Assembly: GCF_008271695.1 (NCBI RefSeq)
Contig: NZ_VKKY01000002.1
Location: 806,001-870,000 of the forward strand
Length of the DNA: 64,000 nucleotides
Direction of reading: 5' to 3'
Origin: Rufibacter hautae
Lineage (GTDB): Bacteria > Bacteroidota > Bacteroidia > Cytophagales > Hymenobacteraceae
In this document: piece after piece, positions 36,506 through 46,978 of the stretch
How the letters are laid out: the number at the start of each line of letters is the position of its first letter
Position numbering within the stretch: the first letter of the stretch is position 1
Program-made: the position numbers and the translations under genes
Notes under the pieces: generated by a model
What the model saw: only the letters and a program-made list of their open reading frames with translations
Told to the model about the DNA's origin: nothing
The model's database searches: none

Positions 36506-37648
36506 TTAAAGGCTTAACAGCTTGATCACCACCCCCTGTAGGGTAGATTCTTCTTCCATCCAGAATACCTGTTCAGGAATTCCATTTTGGTAGTACGGTT
36601 TTTCCAATAGTGCCTCTATCTTCTTGGGAGTGATGGCGCGCGCGAAGGGCAACACCACCCCGGCCTCATGGTCCTGAAGGATTTTTTGCCACAGCGGGTT
36701 TGATTCCATGATGACTACCAAGCCATTGCCTATGTACTCAAATAGCTTGGTAGGTACGCAGGTAAAGGTGCTGGGGTGCGGCCGGTAGGGCAACAATCCT
36801 ATGTGGTGCAGTTTTTCCTGGGCTAAAATTTCATTGTGCGGCACCAAGGTATTACCTCCCAGGAGGGTCACAAAGCAAAGTGGCGCCACCCGGGCTTTTA
36901 CTTCTTCCAGGAAAGCCGCATCAGCGGCGTAACCTATGATGGTGAGTTCTGCGGAGGGCACCCACTGCCGGAGATTTTGGGTGAAGGTGATGGCTTCCAT
37001 GACCCCATATAGCCGGGAGATGGTGCCAGAGTACAAGAGGCGCAAGGGTTTCTCCTCCTGCAGGATCACAGGAAGTGACCTGGGTACGGAAGTTTCCTGG
37101 GTAGGAGGAAGGTACTTATTTTGCAGAACGGTGTACCGGTGGCCTATAAACGGCAACTCCAGCCTGTAGGCTTCCTCGGCTAAAAAGAAGTGACTGATAG
37201 AAGGTGCTATGGCGTGCTCTAGGCTTCTAACGGCATGGCCCAAGATTTTACCTAAAACTCCCGGATACACCTTTTGGGTGAGAAGATTAAGAAAGTAATT
37301 CTCCTGCACATCATACACCAGTTGGCAGGAATGCAGGCGACAGTATAACCACCCTAGGGGCAGAAGTTCGTGGGTGCCCACGACTAATAGTGCGGGTTTT
37401 ACCTTTTTTAATAATCTCCAGTACTTCAGTTGAGCCCCCAGACGACCAAATGAAATCCGTTTAAAATCAAATACCGGATGGAAGGTGATTTTATCAGATT
37501 GAGCGTAAGAGGGTAAGGGAGCATTGTAACCGGCTACGTGCACTTCCACTTGAGGGAGTTTGGCAAGGCTTTGGCCGATTTTCTCGTATAAACGAGTGTC
37601 AGAGACTGGCTTTAAGAGGGAGGCCAGTAGAATTCGTTTTCGGATCAT
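36506..37648 (-). CDS. Glycosyltransferase, family 4-like
   Basis: A GT-B fold glycosyltransferase of 380 residues from the ATG at 37648 (a GTG two codons upstream is less likely). The N-terminal half has KILLAS-like strand 1 and LVVGTHELLPLGWLY. The C-terminal half has RLLYSGTISRLYGVMEAI and the donor-binding segment LFEYIGNGLVVIMES. No signal or membrane segment. The nucleotide-sugar donor and acceptor are unknown. It is not in a larger polysaccharide cluster here; it lies between the fabH operator and dapD. Confidence 0.82.
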   Translation of the reverse strand: MIRKRILLASLLKPVSDTRLYEKIGQSLAKLPQVEVHVAGYNAPLPSYAQSDKITFHPVFDFKRISFGRLGAQLKYWRLLKKVKPALLVVGTHELLPLGWLYCRLHSCQLVYDVQENYFLNLLTQKVYPGVLGKILGHAVRSLEHAIAPSISHFFLAEEAYRLELPFIGHRYTVLQNKYLPPTQETSVPRSLPVILQEEKPLRLLYSGTISRLYGVMEAITFTQNLRQWVPSAELTIIGYAADAAFLEEVKARVAPLCFVTLLGGNTLVPHNEILAQEKLHHIGLLPYRPHPSTFTCVPTKLFEYIGNGLVVIMESNPLWQKILQDHEAGVVLPFARAITPKKIEALLEKPYYQNGIPEQVFWMEEESTLQGVVIKLLSL

Positions 37649-37669
37649 CGCCACAATTTAATAATTTTG
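37638..37669 (+). promoter_or_regulatory. Putative promoter of dapD
   Basis: TAATTTTG at 37662-37669 is a perfect TAnnTTTG. TTTC at 37638-37641 lies 20 bases upstream as a -33-like element. The predicted start site is about 20 bases before the dapD ATG. Confidence 0.6.
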
Positions 37670-37695
37670 ATCTCTTATTCTTTCACAAAGACAAA

Positions 37696-38514
37696 ATGAA
37701 CGATTTACGAGAAGCAATAGAAACTGCCTGGAATGACCGGTCGTTGTTGGGGCAAAAAGCTACCCAAGAGGCCATCAGATGCGTGATCCATCAACTGGAC
37801 CGCGGCGAGCTGCGGGTGGCCGAGCCAACCGACACTGAGAAATGGCAGGTGAATGAGTGGGTGAAAAAAGCCGTGCTCATGTACTTCCCCATCCAGCAGA
37901 TGGAAACCATTGAGGCCGGTCCTTTCGAGTTCCATGACAAAATTCCGTTGAAAAGCGGCTTTGCCCAATTAGGCATCCGGGTGGTTCCTCATGCTTTGGC
38001 CCGTTATGGTGCCTATATTTCCAAAGGCGTAATCCTGATGCCTTCATATACCAACATTGGGGCGTACGTAGACGAGGGAACCATGGTAGATACCTGGGCT
38101 ACCGTAGGGTCTTGCGCGCAGGTTGGCAAGCACGTACACCTGAGCGGCGGTGTTGGCCTTGGCGGGGTGTTGGAGCCGGTACAGGCTGCCCCCGTGATTA
38201 TTGAGGATGGGGCCTTCATCGGGTCACGCAGTATCCTGGTGGAAGGTTGCCACATTGGCAAGGAAGCCGTAATTGGTGCTAACGTGTGCATCACTGGTTC
38301 ATCTAAAATCATTGACGTGACCGGCGCAGAGCCGAAAGAGTACAAAGGCTACGTGCCACCTCGCTCTGTGGTGATTCCGGGTTCTTACACGAAAGAATTT
38401 CCGGCCGGGTCTTTTCAGGTGCCTTGCGCCCTGATCATTGGGCAGCGTAAAGAAAGCACTGACCTGAAAACTTCACTGAATGATGCGCTCCGCGAGAACG
38501 CAGTGGCTGTTTAA
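37696..38514 (+). CDS. dapD: 2,3,4,5-tetrahydropyridine-2,6-dicarboxylate N-succinyltransferase
   Basis: Succinylates tetrahydrodipicolinate in the lysine/diaminopimelate pathway. It has 272 residues: an N-terminal helical domain, then a left-handed parallel beta-helix with hexapeptide repeats (IGAYVDEGTMVDTWATVGS, VHLSGGVGLGGVLEP, IGSRSILVEGCHIG). The family motif PSYTNIGAYVD is present. It is monocistronic, with its own promoter and terminator. The stop codon lies within a dispersed palindrome copy. Confidence 0.96.
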   Translation: MNDLREAIETAWNDRSLLGQKATQEAIRCVIHQLDRGELRVAEPTDTEKWQVNEWVKKAVLMYFPIQQMETIEAGPFEFHDKIPLKSGFAQLGIRVVPHALARYGAYISKGVILMPSYTNIGAYVDEGTMVDTWATVGSCAQVGKHVHLSGGVGLGGVLEPVQAAPVIIEDGAFIGSRSILVEGCHIGKEAVIGANVCITGSSKIIDVTGAEPKEYKGYVPPRSVVIPGSYTKEFPAGSFQVPCALIIGQRKESTDLKTSLNDALRENAVAV

Positions 38515-38543
38515 GGCTTGTTTTTACAAAATGATCATAAAAC
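38509..38543. repeat. Dispersed palindrome copy overlapping the dapD stop
   Basis: GTTTAAGGCTTGTTTTTACAAAATGATCATAAAAC; the dapD TAA is inside the left arm. It merges directly into the terminator hairpin. Confidence 0.7.
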
Positions 38544-38580
38544 AGAAGAGGCCGGCAATTTGCCGGCCTCTTCTGTTTTA
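38538..38580. terminator. Terminator after dapD, bidirectional form
   Basis: A 21-base arm from TAAAACAGAAGAGGCC (38538) to 38558 pairs with 38560-38580, ending in CTGTTTTA. The core is GCCGGC. The A-rich and T-rich ends allow termination on both strands. Confidence 0.9.
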
Positions 38581-38706
38581 TATGGATTGTGATTGCCTTG
38601 GCTTCTGCTTTATAAGGAATTTAAATAAGGAATTTAAATCTGAAGCCGTTTAGAGGCAATTTCTTTCAAAACAACCCAAAAGCAGCATCAATTGATTTTG
38701 TAAATA

Positions 38707-39597
38707 TTATCGCTTCTTGAAAGTATCGGCCACAACCAGGTCCTTCGTGCCATGAGTGTAGCTGTAGAAACCTTGTCCGCTTTTCACGCCTTTGTGCCCG
38801 GCCTGAACCATGTTCACCAATAATGGACAAGGTGCGTATTTGGGGTTCCCGAAGCCGTCATGCAGCACCCGTAGAATGGAAAGGCATACATCTAACCCAA
38901 TAAAGTCGGCGAGTTGCAGGGGACCCATGGGGTGCGCCATGCCCAGTTTCATGATGGTGTCAATTTCTTCCACGCCGGCTACTCCCTCAAACAAAGAATA
39001 GATCGCTTCATTGATCATGGGCATTAAAATGCGATTGGCCACAAAGCCTGGGTAGTCGTTCGCCTCCGCCGGGATTTTACCTAATAGCTTGGAGAGATCC
39101 AGGATCTGGTTTGTGACCCCATCGCTGGTGGAATAGCCTCTGATCACTTCCACCAATTTCATCACCGGCACCGGGTTCATGAAGTGCATGCCAATCACCT
39201 TGTCAGGGCGCTGCGTCACGGAGGCTATTTTGGTGATGGAGATAGAAGAGGTATTGCTGGCCAGGATGCAGGAAGGCTTGGTGAAGGCCTCCAACTGCCG
39301 GAAAAGGTCCAGTTTGATGTCTACGTTCTCCGTAGCGGCCTCTATCACCAGGTCGGCGTCTTTCACACCTTCTTCCAGGCTGGTGAAGGTGGCAATGCGC
39401 TGTAAGGTCTCCGCCTTCTGCTCCTCAGTCGCGGTGCCTTTGGCCACCATGCGGTCCAGGTTTTTAGAAATGGTCCCCAAGGCTTTGGCCAAAGAATCAG
39501 GGGAAATATCAATAAGAGAAACCGAGAAATTATTCTGTGCGAAAACGTGGGCGATGCCGTTGCCCATGGTACCAGACCCAATGACGGCTATGTTCAT
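38707..39597 (-). CDS. 3-hydroxybutyryl-CoA dehydrogenase family protein
   Basis: An NAD-dependent 3-hydroxyacyl-CoA dehydrogenase of 296 residues. The Rossmann motif VIGSGTMGNGIAHVFA is at the N-terminus. The catalytic His lies in GMHFMNPVPVMKLVE, paired with Glu in that segment. The C-terminal domain has NRILMPMINEAIY and GMAHPMGPLQLADFIGLD. This matches the short single-function Hbd/PaaH type used in butyrate/PHB or fatty acid metabolism. It stands alone with its own promoter. Confidence 0.93.
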   Translation of the reverse strand: MNIAVIGSGTMGNGIAHVFAQNNFSVSLIDISPDSLAKALGTISKNLDRMVAKGTATEEQKAETLQRIATFTSLEEGVKDADLVIEAATENVDIKLDLFRQLEAFTKPSCILASNTSSISITKIASVTQRPDKVIGMHFMNPVPVMKLVEVIRGYSTSDGVTNQILDLSKLLGKIPAEANDYPGFVANRILMPMINEAIYSLFEGVAGVEEIDTIMKLGMAHPMGPLQLADFIGLDVCLSILRVLHDGFGNPKYAPCPLLVNMVQAGHKGVKSGQGFYSYTHGTKDLVVADTFKKR

Positions 39598-39628
39598 AGA
39601 ATGAGCGTTAGTTAGTGAATTATGGGTG

Positions 39629-39658
39629 CAAAGCTATGATAATTCTCTGCCGGCGCAA
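39629..39658 (-). promoter_or_regulatory. Putative promoter of the hydroxyacyl-CoA dehydrogenase gene
   Basis: On the minus strand TAGCTTTG (39629-39636) is a perfect TAnnTTTG, with TTG (39656-39658) 19 bases upstream. The start site would be about 25 bases before the ATG. Confidence 0.65.
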
Positions 39659-39839
39659 GAAATGGCTTAATTATGGCCTAAACACATTTTAACGAACTTG
39701 TGCATAAGTAATTATATCTTTTTAAAAGACTATATAAATCTTTTCAAATATTCTTGCGTACAAGCAGAAAAATCGATATCGGGACGATATTTGAAAAACG
39801 TTCTAAAACAATTAAACAAAACCAAACACAACTAAAACT

Positions 39840-39992
39840 ATGGGAAATCTATTGTATATCATCGCAGTAGTGCTGGTAATTATCTGGCTGATCGGATTCT
39901 TAGGATTCGGAGATCAAGTAGGCGGTATCATCCACATCTTATTGGTGATCGCCGTTATCGCTGTGATTCTGCGACTAATACGCCGAGCATAA
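39840..39992 (+). CDS. lmo0937 family small membrane protein
   Basis: A 50-residue protein, MGNLLYIIAV at the start, two hydrophobic segments around the GFLGFGDQVGG turn, and a basic end LRLIRRA. This is the pattern of the lmo0937 family, small membrane proteins linked to stress responses in other bacteria. It is the first of a tandem pair; the second begins 54 bases downstream. Too short for routine gene calling but well conserved between the two copies. Confidence 0.85.
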   Translation: MGNLLYIIAVVLVIIWLIGFLGFGDQVGGIIHILLVIAVIAVILRLIRRA

Positions 39993-40046
39993 ACAACACC
40001 TTTTCACCGGCACTTACAGAAATTTTGATCAGCTTAAGTTAACATT

Positions 40047-40196
40047 ATGGGAAACTTGCTCTATATCATTGCTTTGGTGCTGGTAATCTTATGGCTCATC
40101 GGGTTCTTAGGATTTGGTGACCAGGTTGGCGGAATCATCCACGTGTTGTTGGTGATTGCCATCGTGGCTGTCTTGCTAAGATTGATACGCGGGTAG
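40047..40196 (+). CDS. lmo0937 family small membrane protein, tandem copy
   Basis: A 49-residue protein nearly identical to the preceding one (GFLGFGDQVGGIIHVLLVIA), differing by about nine substitutions plus a shorter end (LRLIRG). The codon differences between copies are mostly synonymous, which shows selection on the protein. A terminator follows by 16 bases, so the pair is probably co-transcribed. Confidence 0.85.
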   Translation: MGNLLYIIALVLVILWLIGFLGFGDQVGGIIHVLLVIAIVAVLLRLIRG

Positions 40197-40212
40197 GGCC
40201 CTGGCATTACCG

Positions 40213-40254
40213 AAAACAGAAAGGGCGATCCATTTGGATCGCCCTTTCTGTTTT
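40213..40254. terminator. Bidirectional terminator
   Basis: AAAACAGAAAGGGCGATCC (40213-40231) and GGATCGCCCTTTCTGTTTT (40236-40254) pair perfectly around ATTT. It lies between the lmo0937 pair and the convergent ABC-F gene. Confidence 0.92.
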
Positions 40255-40291
40255 ATGGTTGATTTAGAAAACCGGCTCTAAAACGAGAACC

Positions 40292-42229
<1,938 letters not shown>

Positions 42230-42694
42230 ATGGAACAACGTCGGACATCGGTACAGAAGACAGGTACCTACTTTGGAGTAATGACGGGAATTGCGGCAAT
42301 TATCTATATGATCTTGCTAAGGCTGGTAGGCCTTTTAGAGAATGTATCCTTGCATTTCTTAACGGGCATAATCCTGGTTATTGGAATTTGCCTGGCCATC
42401 AGAAGCTTCAAAATAGCAAAAGAGGGCAAGATTGGGTATTTAGAAGGCATAGGAGTGGGCTTTTTTGTAGGCCTGGTTTCCTCGGTGCTGTTCACCATAT
42501 TCCAGGTCTTAACTGACAAGGTCTTTAACTTAGCAGTGTCTTATCCTTACGCGGCAGATGAGTCTTACGGCAATGAGCAGGCCATCTGGCTCATGGCCAT
42601 CGTGTGGATTTTGCTTGGCGTGGTGATTGGTGCTTTTGTAGGGTATATAGCCATGCAGTTCTTTAAACGCCCAGACCATAAACTTACCTCTTAA
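42230..42694 (+). CDS. DUF4199 family membrane protein
   Basis: A 154-residue inner-membrane protein with four hydrophobic segments (about 14-34, 41-57, 70-93 and 118-144). Sequence features such as GTYFGVMTGI, the IGYLEGIGVGFFVGLVSS stretch after the second segment, and a C-terminal basic tail match the Bacteroidota DUF4199 family. Its function is not known. It is followed by a good terminator and stands alone. Confidence 0.85.
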   Translation: MEQRRTSVQKTGTYFGVMTGIAAIIYMILLRLVGLLENVSLHFLTGIILVIGICLAIRSFKIAKEGKIGYLEGIGVGFFVGLVSSVLFTIFQVLTDKVFNLAVSYPYAADESYGNEQAIWLMAIVWILLGVVIGAFVGYIAMQFFKRPDHKLTS

Positions 42695-42715
42695 GTGAAA
42701 CGCACGATTTAGGAT

Positions 42716-42747
42716 AAACCCTGACCCTGAAATGGTCAGGGTTTTTT
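42716..42747 (+). terminator. Terminator after the DUF4199 gene
   Basis: AAACCCTGACC (42716-42726) and GGTCAGGGTTT (42734-42744) pair perfectly, followed by more T. Confidence 0.92.
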
Positions 42748-43109
42748 GTTTATACAAAGGTGGTATAGAGGAGAAACAATACTTTTTTAAGAACACGCGT
42801 GAGTTTTGATTAAAGCCTTGTAAAAGGGTAATATGGGTTAAACCCAATTAGAATTGTTGTTAGGATATGGGTAAATGAGCCAAATAAAGCATATTCTCCA
42901 TTTTGATGCTTTAAATATCAAAAAATAGCTATATATTAAATTTTAGGCTAATGTATTAAAGACAGGTGTTCAATTTGGTTTTATTACTTAAATGCAATAA
43001 CAAAATATTAAAATTCCCATAACTAAGGTTTCTGTGGCGCGTTAAAGGACATATATAACAACACAAAGAGATCTTGATAAAAATTCTACCTAAAGCGTCA
43101 AAAAACACC
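42748..43109. other. AT-rich intergenic region
   Basis: No credible gene. It contains the leader of the Lys-rich protein gene. No clear promoter match. Confidence 0.45.
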
Positions 43110-43856
43110 ATGAAAAAGTTAATCCTATCCGCAGTATTATTTGGAGCTGTCTTCACCGCACAGGCCCAAACCAATTTAACAGGAACAGCCGCCACTTCAC
43201 GTGCGGTACTCTCTATGAGTGCTCAGGAAATGAGCCGCCAGATGTACAATGAACTGGAGTTGAACGAAGGTCAGTACATCAAACTGAAAGCGCTGAACCA
43301 AGCAAGATTTGACAAGTTCAGTGAAATTGAGAAAATGTACGGCAGTGACGCCCAGATGCGTGATGCCAAAATCAAAGAAGTAAATGAGCAACTAGATCAG
43401 GAATTTGCGCAGGTTTTAACTCCTAAGCAATTCACTTCTTACCTTGAAATGGATGGCCGCGCGATGGCAGCCCCTGCTTCAACTGAGATGGGCGCTACCA
43501 GCACCAATGTTTCTGCCGGCTCTACTGCTACCACACCAACCACCGGAACCGTTGGAACATCTACCAACACTACCCAGGGTGGAACTACCGCCACCGAAGT
43601 GAAGGTAAAAGATGACAAAGTGAAAATGGAAAGCGGCTCAGACAAAGTGAAGCTGGAAGACAACAAAATGAAAGCTGAAACTGCCAACGGTGAAATGAAA
43701 GTAAAAGGTGATACCGAAAAGCTGAAAACTGATAAAGTAAAATATAAGTCAAGTCCGTCTGAAACCAAGATCATTACTCCTGAGGGAAAATCCAAAGTGG
43801 AGGATGACAAGATAAAAATCAAGACTGAGACTACTAAAAAGAAAGTGAAAAACTAA
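43110..43856 (+). CDS. Secreted protein with a helical domain and a Lys-rich repetitive tail
   Basis: From the ATG at 43110 the product has 248 residues: a signal peptide ending AQAQ, then a helical domain (about 30-120, MSRQMYNELELNEGQYIKL and LTPKQFTSYLEM) resembling small periplasmic DUF4168/Spy-like helical proteins. A Ser/Thr/Ala linker follows, then a tail from about 165 made of repeating KVKMESGSDKVKLEDNKMK-like units rich in Lys, Asp and Glu. The repeats have the period of amphipathic heptads and alternate charge. The ATG at 43110 gives a clean signal peptide; a longer frame from 43074 does not. Function unknown; an envelope-stress or DNA/polyanion-binding role is speculation. Confidence 0.75.
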   Translation: MKKLILSAVLFGAVFTAQAQTNLTGTAATSRAVLSMSAQEMSRQMYNELELNEGQYIKLKALNQARFDKFSEIEKMYGSDAQMRDAKIKEVNEQLDQEFAQVLTPKQFTSYLEMDGRAMAAPASTEMGATSTNVSAGSTATTPTTGTVGTSTNTTQGGTTATEVKVKDDKVKMESGSDKVKLEDNKMKAETANGEMKVKGDTEKLKTDKVKYKSSPSETKIITPEGKSKVEDDKIKIKTETTKKKVKN

Positions 43857-43873
43857 AAGTTGACGCTTGCTTG

Positions 43874-43914
43874 GAAAGCCGTTCTCCCGCTGAGGAGAAT
43901 GGCTTTCTTTTTTT
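43874..43914 (+). terminator. Terminator after the Lys-rich protein gene
   Basis: GAAAGCCGTTCTCC (43874-43887) and GGAGAATGGCTTTC (43894-43907) pair with one wobble, then seven T. Confidence 0.92.
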
Positions 43915-43926
43915 ATAGGTATCTGT

Positions 43927-44334
43927 TTACTCTGTGAAAAGGTTGACCTCCCGCACGGTTCCTAAGGCATCCATACGAATCGCTAAGGCCTCTTTCTTCG
44001 TTTCCTTTTCTGCGATTGGCGTGCATTTAGGTCCAGGGGAGATATAGTAAATATAGATCTTCTGGCTTCTTTCCATCAGTTCCTCAGAATCTGGCTTCCC
44101 AAACAGTTTTCTGATGCTGGTCTCTTTTAACCCGACGAGTTTAAGCCTGATGTCTTCTACCTGTCCCTTCATCTTCTCGCGTTCTCCTTTGCAGCCGTTC
44201 AAATCAGCTTTCCAGGCAACTGAATCCATTTTCAGGTTGTCTGTCGGGGAGGAACAGGAAAAGAAGGTTAGGGCAAAAAAATAACAAAGTAGGGGAGTGA
44301 TCGTTTTTTTTGAGGAAAAAGTATTTATCTTCAT
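43927..44334 (-). CDS. Hypothetical lipoprotein, possibly BamE/SmpA-like
   Basis: From the ATG at 44334 the 135-residue product has a lipobox LTFFSC (Cys27). The segment LKLVGLKETSIRKLFGKPDSEEL has the G-x-x-x-x-x-x-x-x-x-G-x-P layout of BamE/SmpA-type small outer-membrane lipoproteins (helix then a strand after GKPD). That assignment is tentative. The mature part is basic, with two Cys. It is convergent with the Lys-rich protein gene across a terminator. Confidence 0.65.
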   Translation of the reverse strand: MKINTFSSKKTITPLLCYFFALTFFSCSSPTDNLKMDSVAWKADLNGCKGEREKMKGQVEDIRLKLVGLKETSIRKLFGKPDSEELMERSQKIYIYYISPGPKCTPIAEKETKKEALAIRMDALGTVREVNLFTE

Positions 44335-44467
44335 AAGGTGTTGAATTTGTGTGGGAAGCATCAGAAATATAGCTTTAAACAGAATTGTTTATGCCTCATT
44401 TTCGCCAATTTGGAACAAAAGTAGGAAGGAATGGGGTTAATAAATCGGAACACGTAAAGAAATAAGA

Positions 44468-45265
44468 ATGAACAAAGTAATCCCGGTTTTCGCTTTCGTC
44501 TCGCTATTGTCTTTCGTTTCTCCTGTTAATAGTTCTGCCACTTCTACTGTGGTGGTTGCTGCTCCTTCTTCCAAATCAGTGGAAGTTTCTAGTACAGTGG
44601 CTTTTGACGACTTTCTGGAGAATCTCTATGACGAAGCAGACCTCAAAAAGGCAGGATTGAACATAGAAGTATTCAAAAAGGCCGCCACCGGTTTTTATAA
44701 CCTCAAAAAGAATAACAAGCTAAGCCGCACCAAGGATGTGCTGACGGTGGTGGACTTCAACAAGCCTAGCACTGCCAAGCGACTGTGGGTGGTGGACCTG
44801 AATAAAAAGAAAGTGCTTTACCATAGCCTGGTAGCGCACGGCATGGGATCTGGCAACGATAAAGCAGTGAAGTTCTCCAACACCGTGAACTCGCATATGA
44901 GCAGCCTTGGCTTTTACGTAACCGAGAACACCTACATTGGAAAGCATGGCCTGTCGCTTAAACTGAATGGCCTGGATCAGGGGTTCAACACCAAAGCCAA
45001 AGAGAGAGCTGTGGTGATCCATGGGGCTGACTATGTGAGCGAGGCTTTTGTACGGCAACACGGTCGTTTGGGCCGGAGCCACGGATGCCCTGCTTTGCCA
45101 AAGGAAATCACTCCTGAGGTGATCCAGGTGATCAAAGGCGGCACCCTGCTCTACATTGATGGACCTTCTTCCAACTACACCTCGGCCTACTTGGATACTG
45201 ACTCTGCCATCAAGCACTTTGAGAATGAGATCCTTGCTAAACAGGCTAAATTGTTGAGCAGATAA
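44468..45265 (+). CDS. L,D-transpeptidase catalytic domain protein, secreted
   Basis: A 265-residue murein L,D-transpeptidase-like protein of the YkuD_2 group. A signal peptide is at 1-25. The catalytic motif HGRLGRSHGCPAL has Cys207 and the conserved His/Gly. Also seen are the HGADYVS and GSGNDKAVKFSN segments. It cross-links or trims peptidoglycan peptides or attaches proteins to murein. It is followed by a long terminator and stands alone. Confidence 0.92.
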   Translation: MNKVIPVFAFVSLLSFVSPVNSSATSTVVVAAPSSKSVEVSSTVAFDDFLENLYDEADLKKAGLNIEVFKKAATGFYNLKKNNKLSRTKDVLTVVDFNKPSTAKRLWVVDLNKKKVLYHSLVAHGMGSGNDKAVKFSNTVNSHMSSLGFYVTENTYIGKHGLSLKLNGLDQGFNTKAKERAVVIHGADYVSEAFVRQHGRLGRSHGCPALPKEITPEVIQVIKGGTLLYIDGPSSNYTSAYLDTDSAIKHFENEILAKQAKLLSR

Positions 45266-45281
45266 TCATAATAATATATTA

Positions 45282-45333
45282 CCTAAAAGCAGCAGAAGCC
45301 GACCTGAATGGGTCGGCTTCTGCTGCTTTTAGG
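45282..45333. terminator. Long perfect terminator hairpin
   Basis: A 23-base arm (45282-45304, starting CCTAAAAGCAGCAG) pairs perfectly with 45311-45333 (ending GCTTTTAGG). The outer CCTAAAA/TTTTAGG again resembles the dispersed palindrome arm. Confidence 0.9.
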
Positions 45334-45347
45334 CGTTCTGATTTATA

Positions 45348-45539
45348 TCAGGCCGTATCTTTGGTGCCTTTGATGAGGCTTATTCCGGTAAAGAAAAAGA
45401 TAAGTCCTACCACAAAAGGTACCAGGGAGGATATCTGATTCATAGAATCACCATGGGCCAAAAAGGCATATGCCCCATAAATGACGCCCACAATCCCTAG
45501 GATTGTAAGAATAGCGCCGAATGTTCTTTTTAGATTCAT
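45348..45539 (-). CDS. Small membrane protein with two hydrophobic segments
   Basis: A 63-residue protein with helices at about 8-27 and 38-57 (FGAILTILGIVGVIYGAYAFL and LVPFVVGLIFFFTGISLI, given here for position). Short termini. It resembles a set of small uncharacterised membrane proteins in related bacteria. Convergent with the L,D-transpeptidase gene across the terminator. Confidence 0.7.
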   Translation of the reverse strand: MNLKRTFGAILTILGIVGVIYGAYAFLAHGDSMNQISSLVPFVVGLIFFFTGISLIKGTKDTA

Positions 45540-46090
45540 TGTAGTTTGTTCTTAGTGTATTTATACGCCTGCTGGGGCTACAGGGATTCTTACGTATGTA
45601 CAATCAAAAATGATATAGTATTCTACCTATATCAAGAAGAAACAGGTGCAGGCTTGTCCGTAGTTGGCGCAACCAAGTAGCAGTTAAGCCGTTCTTTTAA
45701 CCATATCCGCGTTTTAGCGGTTTTTTTACAAAAACAGGCGGAAAGTTTAACAGGCTAAGAAAACTACAAATATGAGAGGTTCCATTCGGTTTATGATCGG
45801 GTTGCTTATTCCGGCGTTTTCATCTTTGACATATTGGTGTAACCAGCTGTACAAGCTGGCCACCTGCAAGCCACAGCACCTTAAATTACAAGGAGGCGGA
45901 TCTGTGAATCTTAATTTTGCCAGAACCATCCCATTCCGGAGAATAGGTACGCCCGCATTGAAGAAGCCATAAGGGACTTTCTTCAATGGCCAACCTAGAG
46001 TTTTGGTTCAATAAATATTAATCAGTTTACAGCACTCTTTTATAAGATTAGCCCCTAAACGACGGGGGTAACCATAAAGTTAAAACCGGT
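45540..46090. other. Intergenic region, no supported gene
   Basis: Overlapping frames of 66 and 79 codons on opposite strands (45747-45986) have no family features and look fortuitous. It contains a dispersed palindrome copy (45711-45745). Confidence 0.45.
45711..45745. repeat. Dispersed palindrome, degenerate copy
   Basis: GTTTTAGCGGTTTTTTTACAAAAACAGGCGGAAAG keeps the central GTTTTT...AAAACAGGC core. Confidence 0.55.
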
Positions 46091-46978
46091 ATGACAAAGA
46101 TACTTTTCGTAATCAACCCAATCTCAGGGGACATTGATAAAGAGGATTTAATGGAGGACCTGAAGGCCTTCGGCCGGCAGCACGATCTTACCGTAGATAT
46201 TTTCAAAACCACAGGCGAGGAGGACGAGAAAAAGCTTAAAGAAATGCTCGCTTCCTATAAGCCTGAAATTGCCTGCGCAGTAGGAGGGGACGGAACCGTG
46301 AGCCTTACTGCAAAATCCATCATCAATTCAGAAGTGGCTTTGGCTATTATTCCCATGGGCTCAGGTAACGGATTGTCCAAGGACTTGGGCATTCCCCAGA
46401 ACATAGACGAGGCACTCCAACTCTTGGTTGACCACCAGAAGATGGCCATAGATACCCTGGATGTGAACGGGCACCTGTCCATCCACATCTGTGACATGGG
46501 CTTCAATGCGTTGGTGGTGAAAAGATTTTGCGGCGGCGAAACCCGCGGACCTGGTGCCTACGCCTGGATTGCCATGCAGGAGTTTATGGCCTATGAACCC
46601 AAAAAGTACACCATTAAGACAGACGGAAAAACCATTTTTGACGGGGAGGCTTTCATGATCACCGTTACCAACGCCCGGGCCTTCGGTAGCAATGCCGCCA
46701 TCAATCCCACGGGTGTGATCAACGACGGGGAATTCGAAATCTGTATTCTGGAGCCTTTCCCTAAATCGTCCAGCCTGGGAATCCTCTACCGCCTGTACAC
46801 CGATACCATTGATGATTCTGTTTACACTCACCGGTTCAGCTGTAGCTCGGCCAGTATCATCAACCACGCAGAAGAGGTGTCGCAGATTGACGGTGAACCC
46901 GAGGATTTAGGGAAGACTATTTCGTTCCGGGCGCAGCCTCAGAATCTGCATGTGCTGTTGCCGCCTCAGGCAGTTTAG
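46091..46978 (+). CDS. Diacylglycerol/lipid kinase family protein (YegS-like)
   Basis: A 295-residue DAGK catalytic-domain protein. NPISG at the N-terminus, the nucleotide-binding AVGGDGTVS and the PMGSGNGLSKDLG motif are all present. The C-terminal beta-sandwich has VSQIDGEPEDLG, the conserved lipid-kinase DGE. It probably phosphorylates a membrane lipid. Its last 62 bases overlap convergently with the phosphoesterase gene. Confidence 0.92.
   Translation: MTKILFVINPISGDIDKEDLMEDLKAFGRQHDLTVDIFKTTGEEDEKKLKEMLASYKPEIACAVGGDGTVSLTAKSIINSEVALAIIPMGSGNGLSKDLGIPQNIDEALQLLVDHQKMAIDTLDVNGHLSIHICDMGFNALVVKRFCGGETRGPGAYAWIAMQEFMAYEPKKYTIKTDGKTIFDGEAFMITVTNARAFGSNAAINPTGVINDGEFEICILEPFPKSSSLGILYRLYTDTIDDSVYTHRFSCSSASIINHAEEVSQIDGEPEDLGKTISFRAQPQNLHVLLPPQAV

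Noticed and set aside
45747-45986. Overlapping 66- and 79-codon frames on opposite strands
   Set aside because: Neither has a recognisable domain, and both lie over an AT-rich spacer near an element copy.
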